Part shown: positions 6,756 to 14,733 of the stretch, piece after piece
How positions within the stretch are numbered: the first letter of the stretch is position 1
How the letters are laid out: the number at the start of each line of letters is the position of its first letter
Source of the DNA: JANXXV01 sp038230275
Lineage (GTDB): Bacteria; Acidobacteriota; Terriglobia; Bryobacterales; Bryobacteraceae
Length of the DNA: 17,492 nucleotides
Assembly: GCA_038230275.1 (NCBI GenBank)
Contig: JBBRNO010000138.1
Coordinates: 1-17,492, forward strand
Direction of reading: 5' to 3'
Notes under the pieces: generated by a model
What the model saw: the letters and a program-made list of their open reading frames with translations, nothing else
What the model was told of the DNA's origin: nothing
Database searches by the model: none
Made by a program: the position numbers and the translations under genes

Positions 6756-8660
6756 TTAGTTTTTACGCGGGCACTCCAGGATTAGCGCTTCATTTACGAT
6801 AGCGGCTGTGGGTGACGTCTGTACAGCGTAAATCTGTGGCGCGGTGAAGGCTTGCGTTTGCTTTTTGGGTTGACCGTTTTCACGCCAGAGGTGAGTGATC
6901 TGGAGCGTGGATTGCGAAGGGACGGTGGGACTGATTGCGGCTAGACGGACGTCGTCGATAGCCATGCCGCGAATCTGGTAGCGGACGTAGATGCGGCGGG
7001 TTCCGGCGGGAAGATGGCGCACACCGCGGTCCACTTCAGGCCAGCGTAGAGTTCGGTTGGTGGGTTGGCCGTCCTTCCAGGTTAGTTTGGGATCGTGGGT
7101 CCAGAGTATTTTGTACGGGCCTTGCGGATTGAGTGCCCAGGAGATGGATGCTTCCGGGTCTGGTGCGTTCTTTGCGGGCCACGGTGCGACTTTGCGGACT
7201 TCAGCGGTGAGTTTATCCGGGGCGAGGCCGTCGCGCAGATCCAGGAATCGTGCGCCTGCGTCGAAGCCTGAGAGTGGGAGTCCGTCTGGGGCGGCCACTT
7301 CAAAGGTCAGCTGTGCCGGCTGTGGTGATTTGTTGATCCTGTAGCCTTGCGCGCGGTCGCCGGCGTAGGTGGCGTTGACGGTCTTTATGGCGACGGCGGG
7401 GAGTGTGGTTCTGCGTTCGGTGCCAGCGCGGTATTGAATTTCATTGCGGCCTGGCGTTAGTTCCGGTAGCGTCCTGGGGTTCAATTGGAAGCTGGTGGTT
7501 AAGACAAGCGCGGACAGGCTGGAACTGTTGGGTTGGAAGCGGATGAGGTAGCCGTAGGAACCAGCTACTGTATTGCTTTTGGCTTGACCTTTCCACTGTC
7601 CGTTGAATGGCCCGGTCAATTGAGGCCCTTGGATCCAGGTGTTGCCGCCATCGGTTGAGGTCTGCGCGGTGACTGTGTCGTGGCTGGTTGCGAGATGTAT
7701 ATCGGCCTGGAAGCGCGCGTCAATAATTACGTACGGCGATGGCATATCGTAAACAAGCTGCGAAACAGGGGTCTTGTATTCGATGATTCCGGTGGCCCAG
7801 AGCCGATTATCTTTCTGACTCTTTGGACCGTCCTTGGTGCGGATGTTGTATTGGGCAATTTCCTGCGGGAACTCATGCCACGCAGCGCCATCGAACTTAT
7901 GAGGAAGGTAGTACGTTGCCATGGTTTCCGGTTGAAAATAGCGAATCATACGTTCACCGGGGCGGAGAACGAAATCCATGGTGTGTCCGTGCGGGGAGCG
8001 CTCAAATGGAAAGAGCCAGTTGTCTTCCGTGGTTGTGAAGAGCTGGGCGAGATCGCCCATGGCGTGGGCACGGACATCGGCGGGATACCAAGGGTCCGAG
8101 TGTTGTTGACCTTCGCCGAGGATGATGCTTGGGTTCTGCTCCAGTTGATGAACAGAGGCTACGGGACGTCTGTTCAGCGGTCCGGTGTCCGTGGTGTTGT
8201 AGCCCATCATGTCGGAATCGAAATAGTGATAGGCGCCATCGTAGAAGACTTCGGCTACGGTGTGGCCGGTAAGAAACCAGACGCGGGCGGGTCCAACTTC
8301 ACCGGCCTCCCAGAGATCGGCCAATAGCGGCGCGATTTGGTAGCAGAGGCCGAAGCCGTAGCTGTTCATCAGCTTGATGGGATCCAGCACTTCTCCTTTC
8401 GGCTCTTCATAGGCCCAGCCGGCGATGTGATACCAGAAGCCTGGCTTGACGAAGCGGCCGTCGGTTAAGAAGAAGCGCCAGATGGCTTCGGCTTTCTGGC
8501 GAGGGGTGACGGCGGCCGATTGCGCGAAGATATCGCGGGCCATGGCTTTCAAGTTTGTGGGGTCGGGCTGGCCCTTCTTCAACACTAGCGGCGAATAAAT
8601 CTGTGCTGGGGCGTGCAAGGCGCAGAGCAGCAATGCGGCGGCTAGTTTGGCGTTTCCCAT
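6756..8660 (-). CDS. Secreted transglutaminase-like (papain-fold) protein
   Basis: I choose the ATG at 8660 because it yields a clean signal peptide ('MGNAKLAAALLLCALHAPAQ') and lies 2 nt after the upstream stop; an ATG at 8729 would add 23 charged residues and overlap that gene by 67 nt. The protein is 634 residues. Around residues 98-150 it has the transglutaminase-core pattern: 'YGFGLCYQIAPLLADLWEA', then 'LTGHTVAEVFYDGAYHYFDSD', with Cys106, His133 and Asp148 as the likely triad. Family members include protein cross-linkers, peptidases and amidases. Residues about 310-630 look like beta-sandwich modules ('TVTAQTSTDGGNTWIQGP', 'LTPGRNEIQYRAG') and may bind carbohydrate or substrate. It is translationally coupled behind the GH42-like gene, suggesting joint action on a peptide-bearing or amide-linked glycan; this is inference. 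It is the last gene of the run, followed by repeat copy 1. Confidence 0.75.
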   Translation of the reverse strand: MGNAKLAAALLLCALHAPAQIYSPLVLKKGQPDPTNLKAMARDIFAQSAAVTPRQKAEAIWRFFLTDGRFVKPGFWYHIAGWAYEEPKGEVLDPIKLMNSYGFGLCYQIAPLLADLWEAGEVGPARVWFLTGHTVAEVFYDGAYHYFDSDMMGYNTTDTGPLNRRPVASVHQLEQNPSIILGEGQQHSDPWYPADVRAHAMGDLAQLFTTTEDNWLFPFERSPHGHTMDFVLRPGERMIRYFQPETMATYYLPHKFDGAAWHEFPQEIAQYNIRTKDGPKSQKDNRLWATGIIEYKTPVSQLVYDMPSPYVIIDARFQADIHLATSHDTVTAQTSTDGGNTWIQGPQLTGPFNGQWKGQAKSNTVAGSYGYLIRFQPNSSSLSALVLTTSFQLNPRTLPELTPGRNEIQYRAGTERRTTLPAVAIKTVNATYAGDRAQGYRINKSPQPAQLTFEVAAPDGLPLSGFDAGARFLDLRDGLAPDKLTAEVRKVAPWPAKNAPDPEASISWALNPQGPYKILWTHDPKLTWKDGQPTNRTLRWPEVDRGVRHLPAGTRRIYVRYQIRGMAIDDVRLAAISPTVPSQSTLQITHLWRENGQPKKQTQAFTAPQIYAVQTSPTAAIVNEALILECPRKN

Positions 8661-8662
8661 TT

Positions 8663-11134
8663 TCAATTCACGGTAAGGGCGATGCTTTGGGATTGCCCGG
8701 TTAGCGTGTCGGTGATTCGGAGTTTCCACTGTCCAGCGGGATCGTTATACGCCAACGGCAGTAGCTTCATGGCGTGCCCGTCCTTTGCGACGATGTTTCC
8801 AGAGTAATGGGAGGCCGGCTTGCCTTGCGGTTCCACTACGTCCACGTGAAAAACGTGGAAGGCGGCTGGCGTCCGGTCGCATCCGATGGAGATGCTGACG
8901 GTGGAACCGCGTAGGGCGCTGGCGGGAGCTTGCGTGCGCAGATCCGGCATTGTGTCTGGGGCCAGCGCGACGATGGTTGGTTCATAGGGATCGACGGTGA
9001 CCGCGATTGTCTTCTGCTTGCCGAGTGATTTACCCAGGCGCACATCGTAGACGTGTTGCGGCGATGGCAGTGTTAGCGTGACGTTTACCGGAGCTTCGAA
9101 ACGTTCGTTCGAGCGGAAGTCCGCCGGGCCTAGTTCGTCTACGCGGAGTTGCGGATTCGACTGTAGCGCAATTAGGCGAGTGCCGCCATTTCGAAATACG
9201 TGCACCTCGACGCCGACTACGGGACGGCCGGCGGAATCAGTGACGGCGTATTCCGGCCGTACGCCATTAGAGCGCAGCAGGTCGCCCAAGGATTTGTGGG
9301 CCGGGCTTTCCTTTTTCGTCAGACGGTCTTGTTGGTATTCGAGCGCGTGGGCATTGGTGACGATGCCGGCGATGGGAGATTTCTGCAAGCGGCGGCTGTG
9401 TTCGTTGAACGTGCCGGGTTCCCCGTCGGCAATTACCAAACCACCCTGTGCGGCGAATTCGCGAATGGCATCGGCTTCGCCTTTTGAAAGTGAACTGGAA
9501 GCGGGCAAGACCAACACGCGGTAGCCGCGGTTTAGCAGTTCCCCATTTTCAAGTTGGACATTAGAGACGAAGTTGTATTGCAGACCTTGATCTTCAATCA
9601 GGCGGCACCAGGATTCGCGGAGACGCATGAAGTTGTTGTCTGTCCGTTCGATTTTCGCCAGACGTTTCGTCCAGGCATCGCCTTCGGGGCGGCGGGAGAG
9701 CATCCATTCGGTGCGCATGCTGGCTTGCGAATAGTGAATGGCGATGGGATCGGTGACGCGAGTGCTGTTGATGATGAGGGCTCCGATGCCATTGCGAATT
9801 TCTTCGTAGTATTTAGCGGCGGCACCGGGACTGGTTGCGTAGGCCAGCTTTTCGTCCCAAAGAATGAGACCGCGATTGCCGTGGAGGAGTTCGCGCCACA
9901 CGCGGTGCTTTTCCCAATCGCCATTGGCGAAGCCGGTGGTTAGCATGGGCATCTCCGGATTCAAGGAACGAATGATCTCCACGTTGTTGCCGATATCGTA
10001 TGGCTCGATGGCGGTTAAAGACTGGGTCAGCCGCGAGTAGTCGTACCCGCCCCAGCCTGGCATTTGGCCGCCGCCGATGGAGACATAGGCATCCTTATCC
10101 ACTTCGTGAATTGCATCGGTACCCATCTTCAAGGCGGCGGCGAAGGAGATGTCCATCCATTCCTTGAAATCTGCCCAGGCGGAGAAGTTGTCGTCTTTGC
10201 GCTGCATTGCTTGCTGCGTTGTTGGGGGGGTGACCAGGTCCCAGGTGAGGAAGTTGCTGTTCCATTCCTGATTCAATGCCGCGAGGGATGGATATTGTGT
10301 GGCTAACCAGCGGCGCATGGGCACTAGCGATTCGTCCGAGAAATCGAAGTCCCAGAATGCAGCTAGATCAGCGATGCCTGATTCATCGGCGAGGCTGTAG
10401 AACCACGGGCGGTACGGCGCATTGCGCTTAGCCACTGCCACTAGACGATCGTGGATTTTGGCGCGCCAGACTGGGTCCCAAAGGCTGGGATGGCGTTTGA
10501 AGGCATCCTTGCCGGATGGATCTTTGGCATAGAGTTCCTTGGCTTGCAGGAACGACCAGTTCTGGGTGCGGTCTGGGCGGTAGCGGTGATATTCCGAGTA
10601 GAAATCGGTGCCGATGTTTTCTGAGTACCAACGGACGTTATTTTCTATCAGCGCTTCTGGGAGAGATCCGTTCCGGCCATTGTGCTGGCCGCCATTGATA
10701 CTGAGCGCCTTCAGTTTCGGGAGTGCTTCGGTTGGGTAGGGCTGCCACATGATGATGGCGTAGTCCTGCCAGCCGCGATCTGGCGGGGTTGCTATGAAAG
10801 TCGTCTGCGCTTCGTCGTCTTTGTGTCCGGCTAGGGTTAGATGGACGTTGAGGTTGTTCTTCATGGCCACGGCGCGACGGATATCTAAGGAGAACTTTGC
10901 TTCGGATTCGTCTTGCAGTTTTATAGGTTCGGTGCGTTGTTCTATCAGGCGACCCAGACTATCCGTCCAGCGGATTGCCAGCGTTCCGTTGGCTGTGACT
11001 GGTGTGGGCAGGCGGTAGGTTATGGTTGCCTGGGAGTTGCGGGGCAGGGCAGGCGACTGGAGGATTAATTCGGCTGCGTTGGCTTGGGATAGTGGGATTA
11101 GAACAAGAAGCAGGTGAATTGGTTTGAGGATCAT
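8663..11134 (-). CDS. Secreted GH42-like glycoside hydrolase (beta-galactosidase family)
   Basis: 823 residues with a signal peptide (1-20, 'LLLVLIPLSQANA'). A beta-rich N-terminal region (about 22-115) precedes a TIM barrel. Its GH42-type signature is 'FSDESLVPMRRWLATQYPS' followed by 'LAALNQEWNSNFLTWDLV' (about 265-300), resembling the 'F..WL...Y..L..LN..WG..FWS' stretch of GH42. Glu251 in 'YSLADESG' is the likely acid/base. A nucleophile candidate is the Glu in 'LILWDEKLAY'. A Rossmann-like trimerisation domain follows ('GYRVLVLPASSSLSKGEADAIREFAAQGGLVIADGEPG'), then C-terminal beta domains. GH42 enzymes mostly release beta-galactose, but this sequence is divergent and lacks the usual 'NEYG' wording, so substrate is open. 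It is followed after 2 nt by the transglutaminase-like gene. The 84-nt gap upstream holds repeat copy 2; the RBS is weak (AGAAGAAA, rather far from the ATG). Confidence 0.75.
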   Translation of the reverse strand: MILKPIHLLLVLIPLSQANAAELILQSPALPRNSQATITYRLPTPVTANGTLAIRWTDSLGRLIEQRTEPIKLQDESEAKFSLDIRRAVAMKNNLNVHLTLAGHKDDEAQTTFIATPPDRGWQDYAIIMWQPYPTEALPKLKALSINGGQHNGRNGSLPEALIENNVRWYSENIGTDFYSEYHRYRPDRTQNWSFLQAKELYAKDPSGKDAFKRHPSLWDPVWRAKIHDRLVAVAKRNAPYRPWFYSLADESGIADLAAFWDFDFSDESLVPMRRWLATQYPSLAALNQEWNSNFLTWDLVTPPTTQQAMQRKDDNFSAWADFKEWMDISFAAALKMGTDAIHEVDKDAYVSIGGGQMPGWGGYDYSRLTQSLTAIEPYDIGNNVEIIRSLNPEMPMLTTGFANGDWEKHRVWRELLHGNRGLILWDEKLAYATSPGAAAKYYEEIRNGIGALIINSTRVTDPIAIHYSQASMRTEWMLSRRPEGDAWTKRLAKIERTDNNFMRLRESWCRLIEDQGLQYNFVSNVQLENGELLNRGYRVLVLPASSSLSKGEADAIREFAAQGGLVIADGEPGTFNEHSRRLQKSPIAGIVTNAHALEYQQDRLTKKESPAHKSLGDLLRSNGVRPEYAVTDSAGRPVVGVEVHVFRNGGTRLIALQSNPQLRVDELGPADFRSNERFEAPVNVTLTLPSPQHVYDVRLGKSLGKQKTIAVTVDPYEPTIVALAPDTMPDLRTQAPASALRGSTVSISIGCDRTPAAFHVFHVDVVEPQGKPASHYSGNIVAKDGHAMKLLPLAYNDPAGQWKLRITDTLTGQSQSIALTVN

Positions 11135-11148
11135 TTGGGGATTTCTTC

Positions 11149-11194
11149 TACCGCTCGCTTACGGTCACGGCTCGGAATACCACATTCCGAGCCG
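11149..11194. repeat. Dispersed palindromic intergenic repeat, copy 2, with perfect hairpin
   Basis: The 29-bp core 11149-11177 differs from copy 1 at only three positions. CGGCTCGGAAT (11168-11178) and ATTCCGAGCCG (11184-11194) form a perfect 11-bp stem with a 5-nt loop. It lies between the TonB receptor stop and the glycosidase start within a minus-strand run. No U-tract follows, so it is more likely an mRNA-stability, attenuation or processing element, or a neutral repeat, than a full terminator. Confidence 0.85.
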
Positions 11195-11218
11195 GGGCGG
11201 TGTTCGAGTAACTTCTGG

Positions 11219-14200
11219 TTAGAACTCCAGCTTGCCTTGGAACTGTACTACCCTCGGCGTGCCGATTCCGCCGTTGATGATGCCGGCGTTGTTGGGCAGC
11301 CCGAAATTCTTGTGGTTGAGCAGATTGAAGATTTGCGCTTCAATGCGGAGTTTGAATCGCTCGGTGATGGGCGTGATCTTATAGAATGACGCATCAATGT
11401 TGTAGAAGCGGGGACCCGTCATGTAGTTCCTGGGAATGTAGTTGAGGAAATCGTTGTCCAGGGTGTTGGCACGGCGGATGAACGTCTGGCCCGAGTAGGC
11501 CTGGCCCTGATCCGCCCGATTGACGCTGGCATCGAACCATCCGGCTGCCTGGCGCCTGTCTGACGGAAGAATGCCGGTCTTGCCGGGCGCGAGAACAGTG
11601 CTGGAGCCGCGTGTCGAATAGTAGGGCGAGAATGGAAGGCCGCCGCGGAAATAGTAGAAGCCCGCCGTGTTCCACCCGGAGACGAGGCGGTTGGTGAGGC
11701 CGCCGGAGCTTGCGAGGAACTTCTTGCCTTTACCGAAGGGCAGTTCGTAGTTCCCGTTGACACTAAAGGTGTGCTTGGGAAGTCCGCTGTCTGGCGCATA
11801 AATACCGCGCAGGCGAACGTCGGTTGAAGCGTTCCTCGTTAGTCCACCGGGCTGCATTTCCAGTCCACCAAAGGAATTGTTAGAGCCTTCCGAAGTGGTC
11901 AGTGTCTTCTGGAACGTGTAGAAGGCCTGAATTACCATTCCATTGGTCATGCTCTTCTTGATTTCGGTCTGGAGTTGATTGGAGTTGGAGTAACCGATGA
12001 AGCGTATGAGATCCATTGCGCCGGTGCTGGAACTGGCGAAGTGCGCGTAGGCGCGGCGCTGTTGGGCGGTTGCTCCGGCGGGCGCCTGGGAACGGGGAAC
12101 TGGAACGTTAATGGGGTCGTAATTCACGAGGTTGCTGCCGTGATTTCCGACGTAGGAAACGCGTGCACCGAGCCTGCCCGGAAGAGCGCGCTCGATGGTG
12201 AAGTTCCACTCCTGCGCGGTTTGGGTTTTGTAATCGGTCTCCCAAGGCAGGCTGCCGAAGCCGCTGCCTTCGGTGATGGAAAGCGCGCTGGGGACGATGA
12301 AGTTGTTCCCGAACGTGCGCGCGTTCGGCGACTGATTGGCGTACGCAGCACCGCCAACCGGGAAGACCAGTTCCGCTGCATTGTTGTCGTTGTCGTCCAC
12401 ATTGCTTTGGAAGCCATAGCTGAACGGCGGATTGCGGCGCGTGTTCTGGTGGTATTGCACCAGCGGCATCACCCAATAGTAAAGTCCATACCCGCCGCGG
12501 ACGACGGTTTTATCGTCCAAGCGATAGGCTGCGCCGATGCGGGGGGCAAGATTGTTCTTCGGCATGTTCCAGAGCGACGACGGACGTCCGGCTTCCGACG
12601 CCGATTGGAACTTCAGTCCGGCCTTGGTGTACGCATCCACGACTGCTTGCGGGAAGCCGTGGCTGGCTAGCGATCCTTCGCCGGCATAGACGACCACCGG
12701 TCCACCGGCGGCAGTCAGGTTGAGATTGGAAGACTGGTTGCGCTTGTCTGAGAACGGAGTCCAGAACTCATAGCGCAGGCCGATGTTCAGCGTCAGCTTG
12801 CGGGTTAGCTTCCAGTTGTCCTGCACGTAGGCGGAATAATCGGTCTGGCGCGTGTAGAAGCGCGGGTATTGGTTCAGGCCGGAGAAATCAACGTAGCCGA
12901 GAAGCATATCGGCTAGCGCGGCGCCGGTATTGGTGACGGGTTCATTCAGTGTTCCCCCGGCGGCGGCTTTGGGGTCCATCAATGCAGTGAAGGTGCCGGA
13001 GAAGTTGTAATCGCCGCCGGGCTGTCCTGTTTCAAACGTATTTACCGCACTGCGTTGCACGGCGACACCGAACTTGAATTCGTGTTTGCCGCGCGTCCAG
13101 GAGAGGTTGTCGGCAAAGTTCAGGGTGAGACTTGGGGCGTCCTGCGGATTGTCGCGGTCGATTCCATCGAAGTAACCGTTCGGGGTCCAACTGTCGCCGA
13201 AGTAAATTCCAGGCCAGGCAACCGTGCCGGGATAGGTGGGCAGGCCGAGAGTTTGCGTGATGGGCGGATCGATGATCTTAGGGCCGCGATAGGCATGGAA
13301 GCGTTGCACGCCGGCGCGGACTTCATTCACGATGGATGGCCTGAGCAGTTGCGTGAACGATAGGGCTGCGTTGTGACCACCAATGAGGCGATCATTGGGA
13401 TTGAGGAAGTATTTCGGGCCGTTATTGATTTCGTCCGTGTACGTATATCGGCCAGAGAGGCGATTGGCGCCGAGGATCTGATCGATCTTTGCGGTAATCA
13501 AGGTACGCGAGTCTTTAGCGCCCGCATTCGGATTCTGATAGTTCTGCCCGTCGTAGTAAGGAATATTGACGTTGGGATCGGGGACGTAGCTGGCCACTTT
13601 TTTTCCCGGACCATTCAAACGATCCGCCGGTAGTTTGTTTCCCGGAAATTGCGTACGAACGTATGATTTCGTCGCTGCATCGTAGCGGGTGGAGAGAGGA
13701 TCGTAGATCTTGATGAGGTTGCCAGCGTCGTCCTTATAGTTGGAGAAGTCGCCGGCCTTCCACGCGGGGAGTGGAACGACGTAGCGCTCCTGAGCGGCCG
13801 AGCTTTGGCGAATGCCTTCGGCGTCGAAGAAGAAGAATGTCTTGTTCTTGCCGTTGTAGAGCTTGGGGAACCAGACTGGGCCGGCGAAGTTGCCGCCGAA
13901 TTCGTTGCGAACCAGGAAGTTCACAGACTGCTGATGAAACGTCTTCGCTATAACAGCGCTGTTCTGATTCAACTCAAACAACTGGCCGTGAAACTCATTG
14001 GTACCGCTTTTGGTTACAACCTCAATGATTCCGGGCCGGCTGTATTCGGCGGTGGAGTTGGCGGTGCTTACCTTGAACTCCTGGATGGTGGGGATGGGCT
14101 GAGGAAGGCGCTGGAGTTCGTTTGTATAACGCTCAGAAGCTGTCATGCCGTCGACCAGATAATCCACCGATCCGCCGGGCAAGCCGTTGACGCGCGTGTA

Positions 14201-14719
14201 TCCCTGGCCCTGACCGGCAAAGCTGTTGGAGACTACGCCTGGTGTGAAATTCAAGATGTTGAGGAAGCTCCTGTTCTGCATAGGTAGCGCCTCGATGCGC
14301 GAGGCCTCCTTTACGTCGTTCAGGGAAGAATCTTCCGTGCTGATGACTGGCGTGACGTCCGCCACGGTGACGCTGGTGCTTACACTACCTGGCTGCAACG
14401 ACGGATTGACAACGGCTTCCTGCGCCACACGAAGTGTTAGCTGGCCGGTCCAGTCGGCAAATCCGGAAGCGGTTAGCTTGATGCTGAAATTGCTTGGCGG
14501 AAGTCCGTTGAAGGTGTAAATGCCTTCGCCGCTGGTTCGCTGCTCGCGTTTTTCGCCGGTGCCGGTGTTGGTCAACTCCACAAGGGCCTGGGGCAAGACG
14601 GCGCCGCTGGCGTCGGTGACGGTTCCTTTGATGGTGGCGTTCGATAGCTGCGCGGGGAGCGGAGCTACTAAAGCCAGCAATAACAAAACTCCTGATAGAC
14701 GTACGCAATTCGAGAACAC
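11219..14719 (-). CDS. TonB-dependent receptor, Oar-like, with N-terminal carboxypeptidase-regulatory-like domain
   Basis: 1166 residues. A signal peptide (about 1-24, 'LLLLALVAPLPAQ') precedes a carboxypeptidase-D regulatory-like Ig fold (about 28-105, 'IKGTVTDASGAVLPQALVEL'). The plug domain follows (about 140-240: 'RSFLNILNFTPGVV', 'VDYLVDGMTASERY', 'RPGIIEVVTKSGTNEFHG'). The rest is the outer-membrane barrel, ending in a terminal Phe ('FQGKLEF') as expected for barrel assembly. Length and layout match acidobacterial and myxobacterial Oar-type receptors, which import large substrates using TonB energy; no SusD-like partner is present. The start is GTG at 14719: AAGGAGG (14727-14733) is 7 nt upstream, and no better ATG exists. 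It is sandwiched between a secreted esterase and a secreted glycosidase, which suggests uptake of a degraded, once-acylated glycan. The ligand is not evident. Confidence 0.92.
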   Translation of the reverse strand: MFSNCVRLSGVLLLLALVAPLPAQLSNATIKGTVTDASGAVLPQALVELTNTGTGEKREQRTSGEGIYTFNGLPPSNFSIKLTASGFADWTGQLTLRVAQEAVVNPSLQPGSVSTSVTVADVTPVISTEDSSLNDVKEASRIEALPMQNRSFLNILNFTPGVVSNSFAGQGQGYTRVNGLPGGSVDYLVDGMTASERYTNELQRLPQPIPTIQEFKVSTANSTAEYSRPGIIEVVTKSGTNEFHGQLFELNQNSAVIAKTFHQQSVNFLVRNEFGGNFAGPVWFPKLYNGKNKTFFFFDAEGIRQSSAAQERYVVPLPAWKAGDFSNYKDDAGNLIKIYDPLSTRYDAATKSYVRTQFPGNKLPADRLNGPGKKVASYVPDPNVNIPYYDGQNYQNPNAGAKDSRTLITAKIDQILGANRLSGRYTYTDEINNGPKYFLNPNDRLIGGHNAALSFTQLLRPSIVNEVRAGVQRFHAYRGPKIIDPPITQTLGLPTYPGTVAWPGIYFGDSWTPNGYFDGIDRDNPQDAPSLTLNFADNLSWTRGKHEFKFGVAVQRSAVNTFETGQPGGDYNFSGTFTALMDPKAAAGGTLNEPVTNTGAALADMLLGYVDFSGLNQYPRFYTRQTDYSAYVQDNWKLTRKLTLNIGLRYEFWTPFSDKRNQSSNLNLTAAGGPVVVYAGEGSLASHGFPQAVVDAYTKAGLKFQSASEAGRPSSLWNMPKNNLAPRIGAAYRLDDKTVVRGGYGLYYWVMPLVQYHQNTRRNPPFSYGFQSNVDDNDNNAAELVFPVGGAAYANQSPNARTFGNNFIVPSALSITEGSGFGSLPWETDYKTQTAQEWNFTIERALPGRLGARVSYVGNHGSNLVNYDPINVPVPRSQAPAGATAQQRRAYAHFASSSTGAMDLIRFIGYSNSNQLQTEIKKSMTNGMVIQAFYTFQKTLTTSEGSNNSFGGLEMQPGGLTRNASTDVRLRGIYAPDSGLPKHTFSVNGNYELPFGKGKKFLASSGGLTNRLVSGWNTAGFYYFRGGLPFSPYYSTRGSSTVLAPGKTGILPSDRRQAAGWFDASVNRADQGQAYSGQTFIRRANTLDNDFLNYIPRNYMTGPRFYNIDASFYKITPITERFKLRIEAQIFNLLNHKNFGLPNNAGIINGGIGTPRVVQFQGKLEF

Positions 14720-14726
14720 GATGGTT

Positions 14727-14733
14727 CCTCCTT
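14727..14733 (-). promoter_or_regulatory. Strong ribosome binding site of the receptor gene, overlapping the upstream stop
   Basis: AAGGAGG on the minus strand shares bases with the TAA stop (14732-14734) of the esterase gene. It lies 7 nt before the GTG start. This strong site supports the unusual GTG start and links translation of the two genes. Confidence 0.8.

Noticed and set aside
8841..8859. Perfect 7-bp inverted repeat TCCACGT/ACGTGGA with a 5-nt loop
   Set aside because: It lies inside the GH42-like coding region where a repeated His-Val stretch produces it; no reason to assign a regulatory role.
10224..10230. Run of seven G, possible phase-variable tract
   Set aside because: It encodes part of a plausible Thr-Pro-Pro-Thr stretch in a continuous frame; seven bases is short, and nothing else suggests phase variation.
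11975..12670. A 231-residue open frame on + inside the TonB receptor gene
   Set aside because: Antisense to the barrel region of the receptor, with no RBS or family resemblance.
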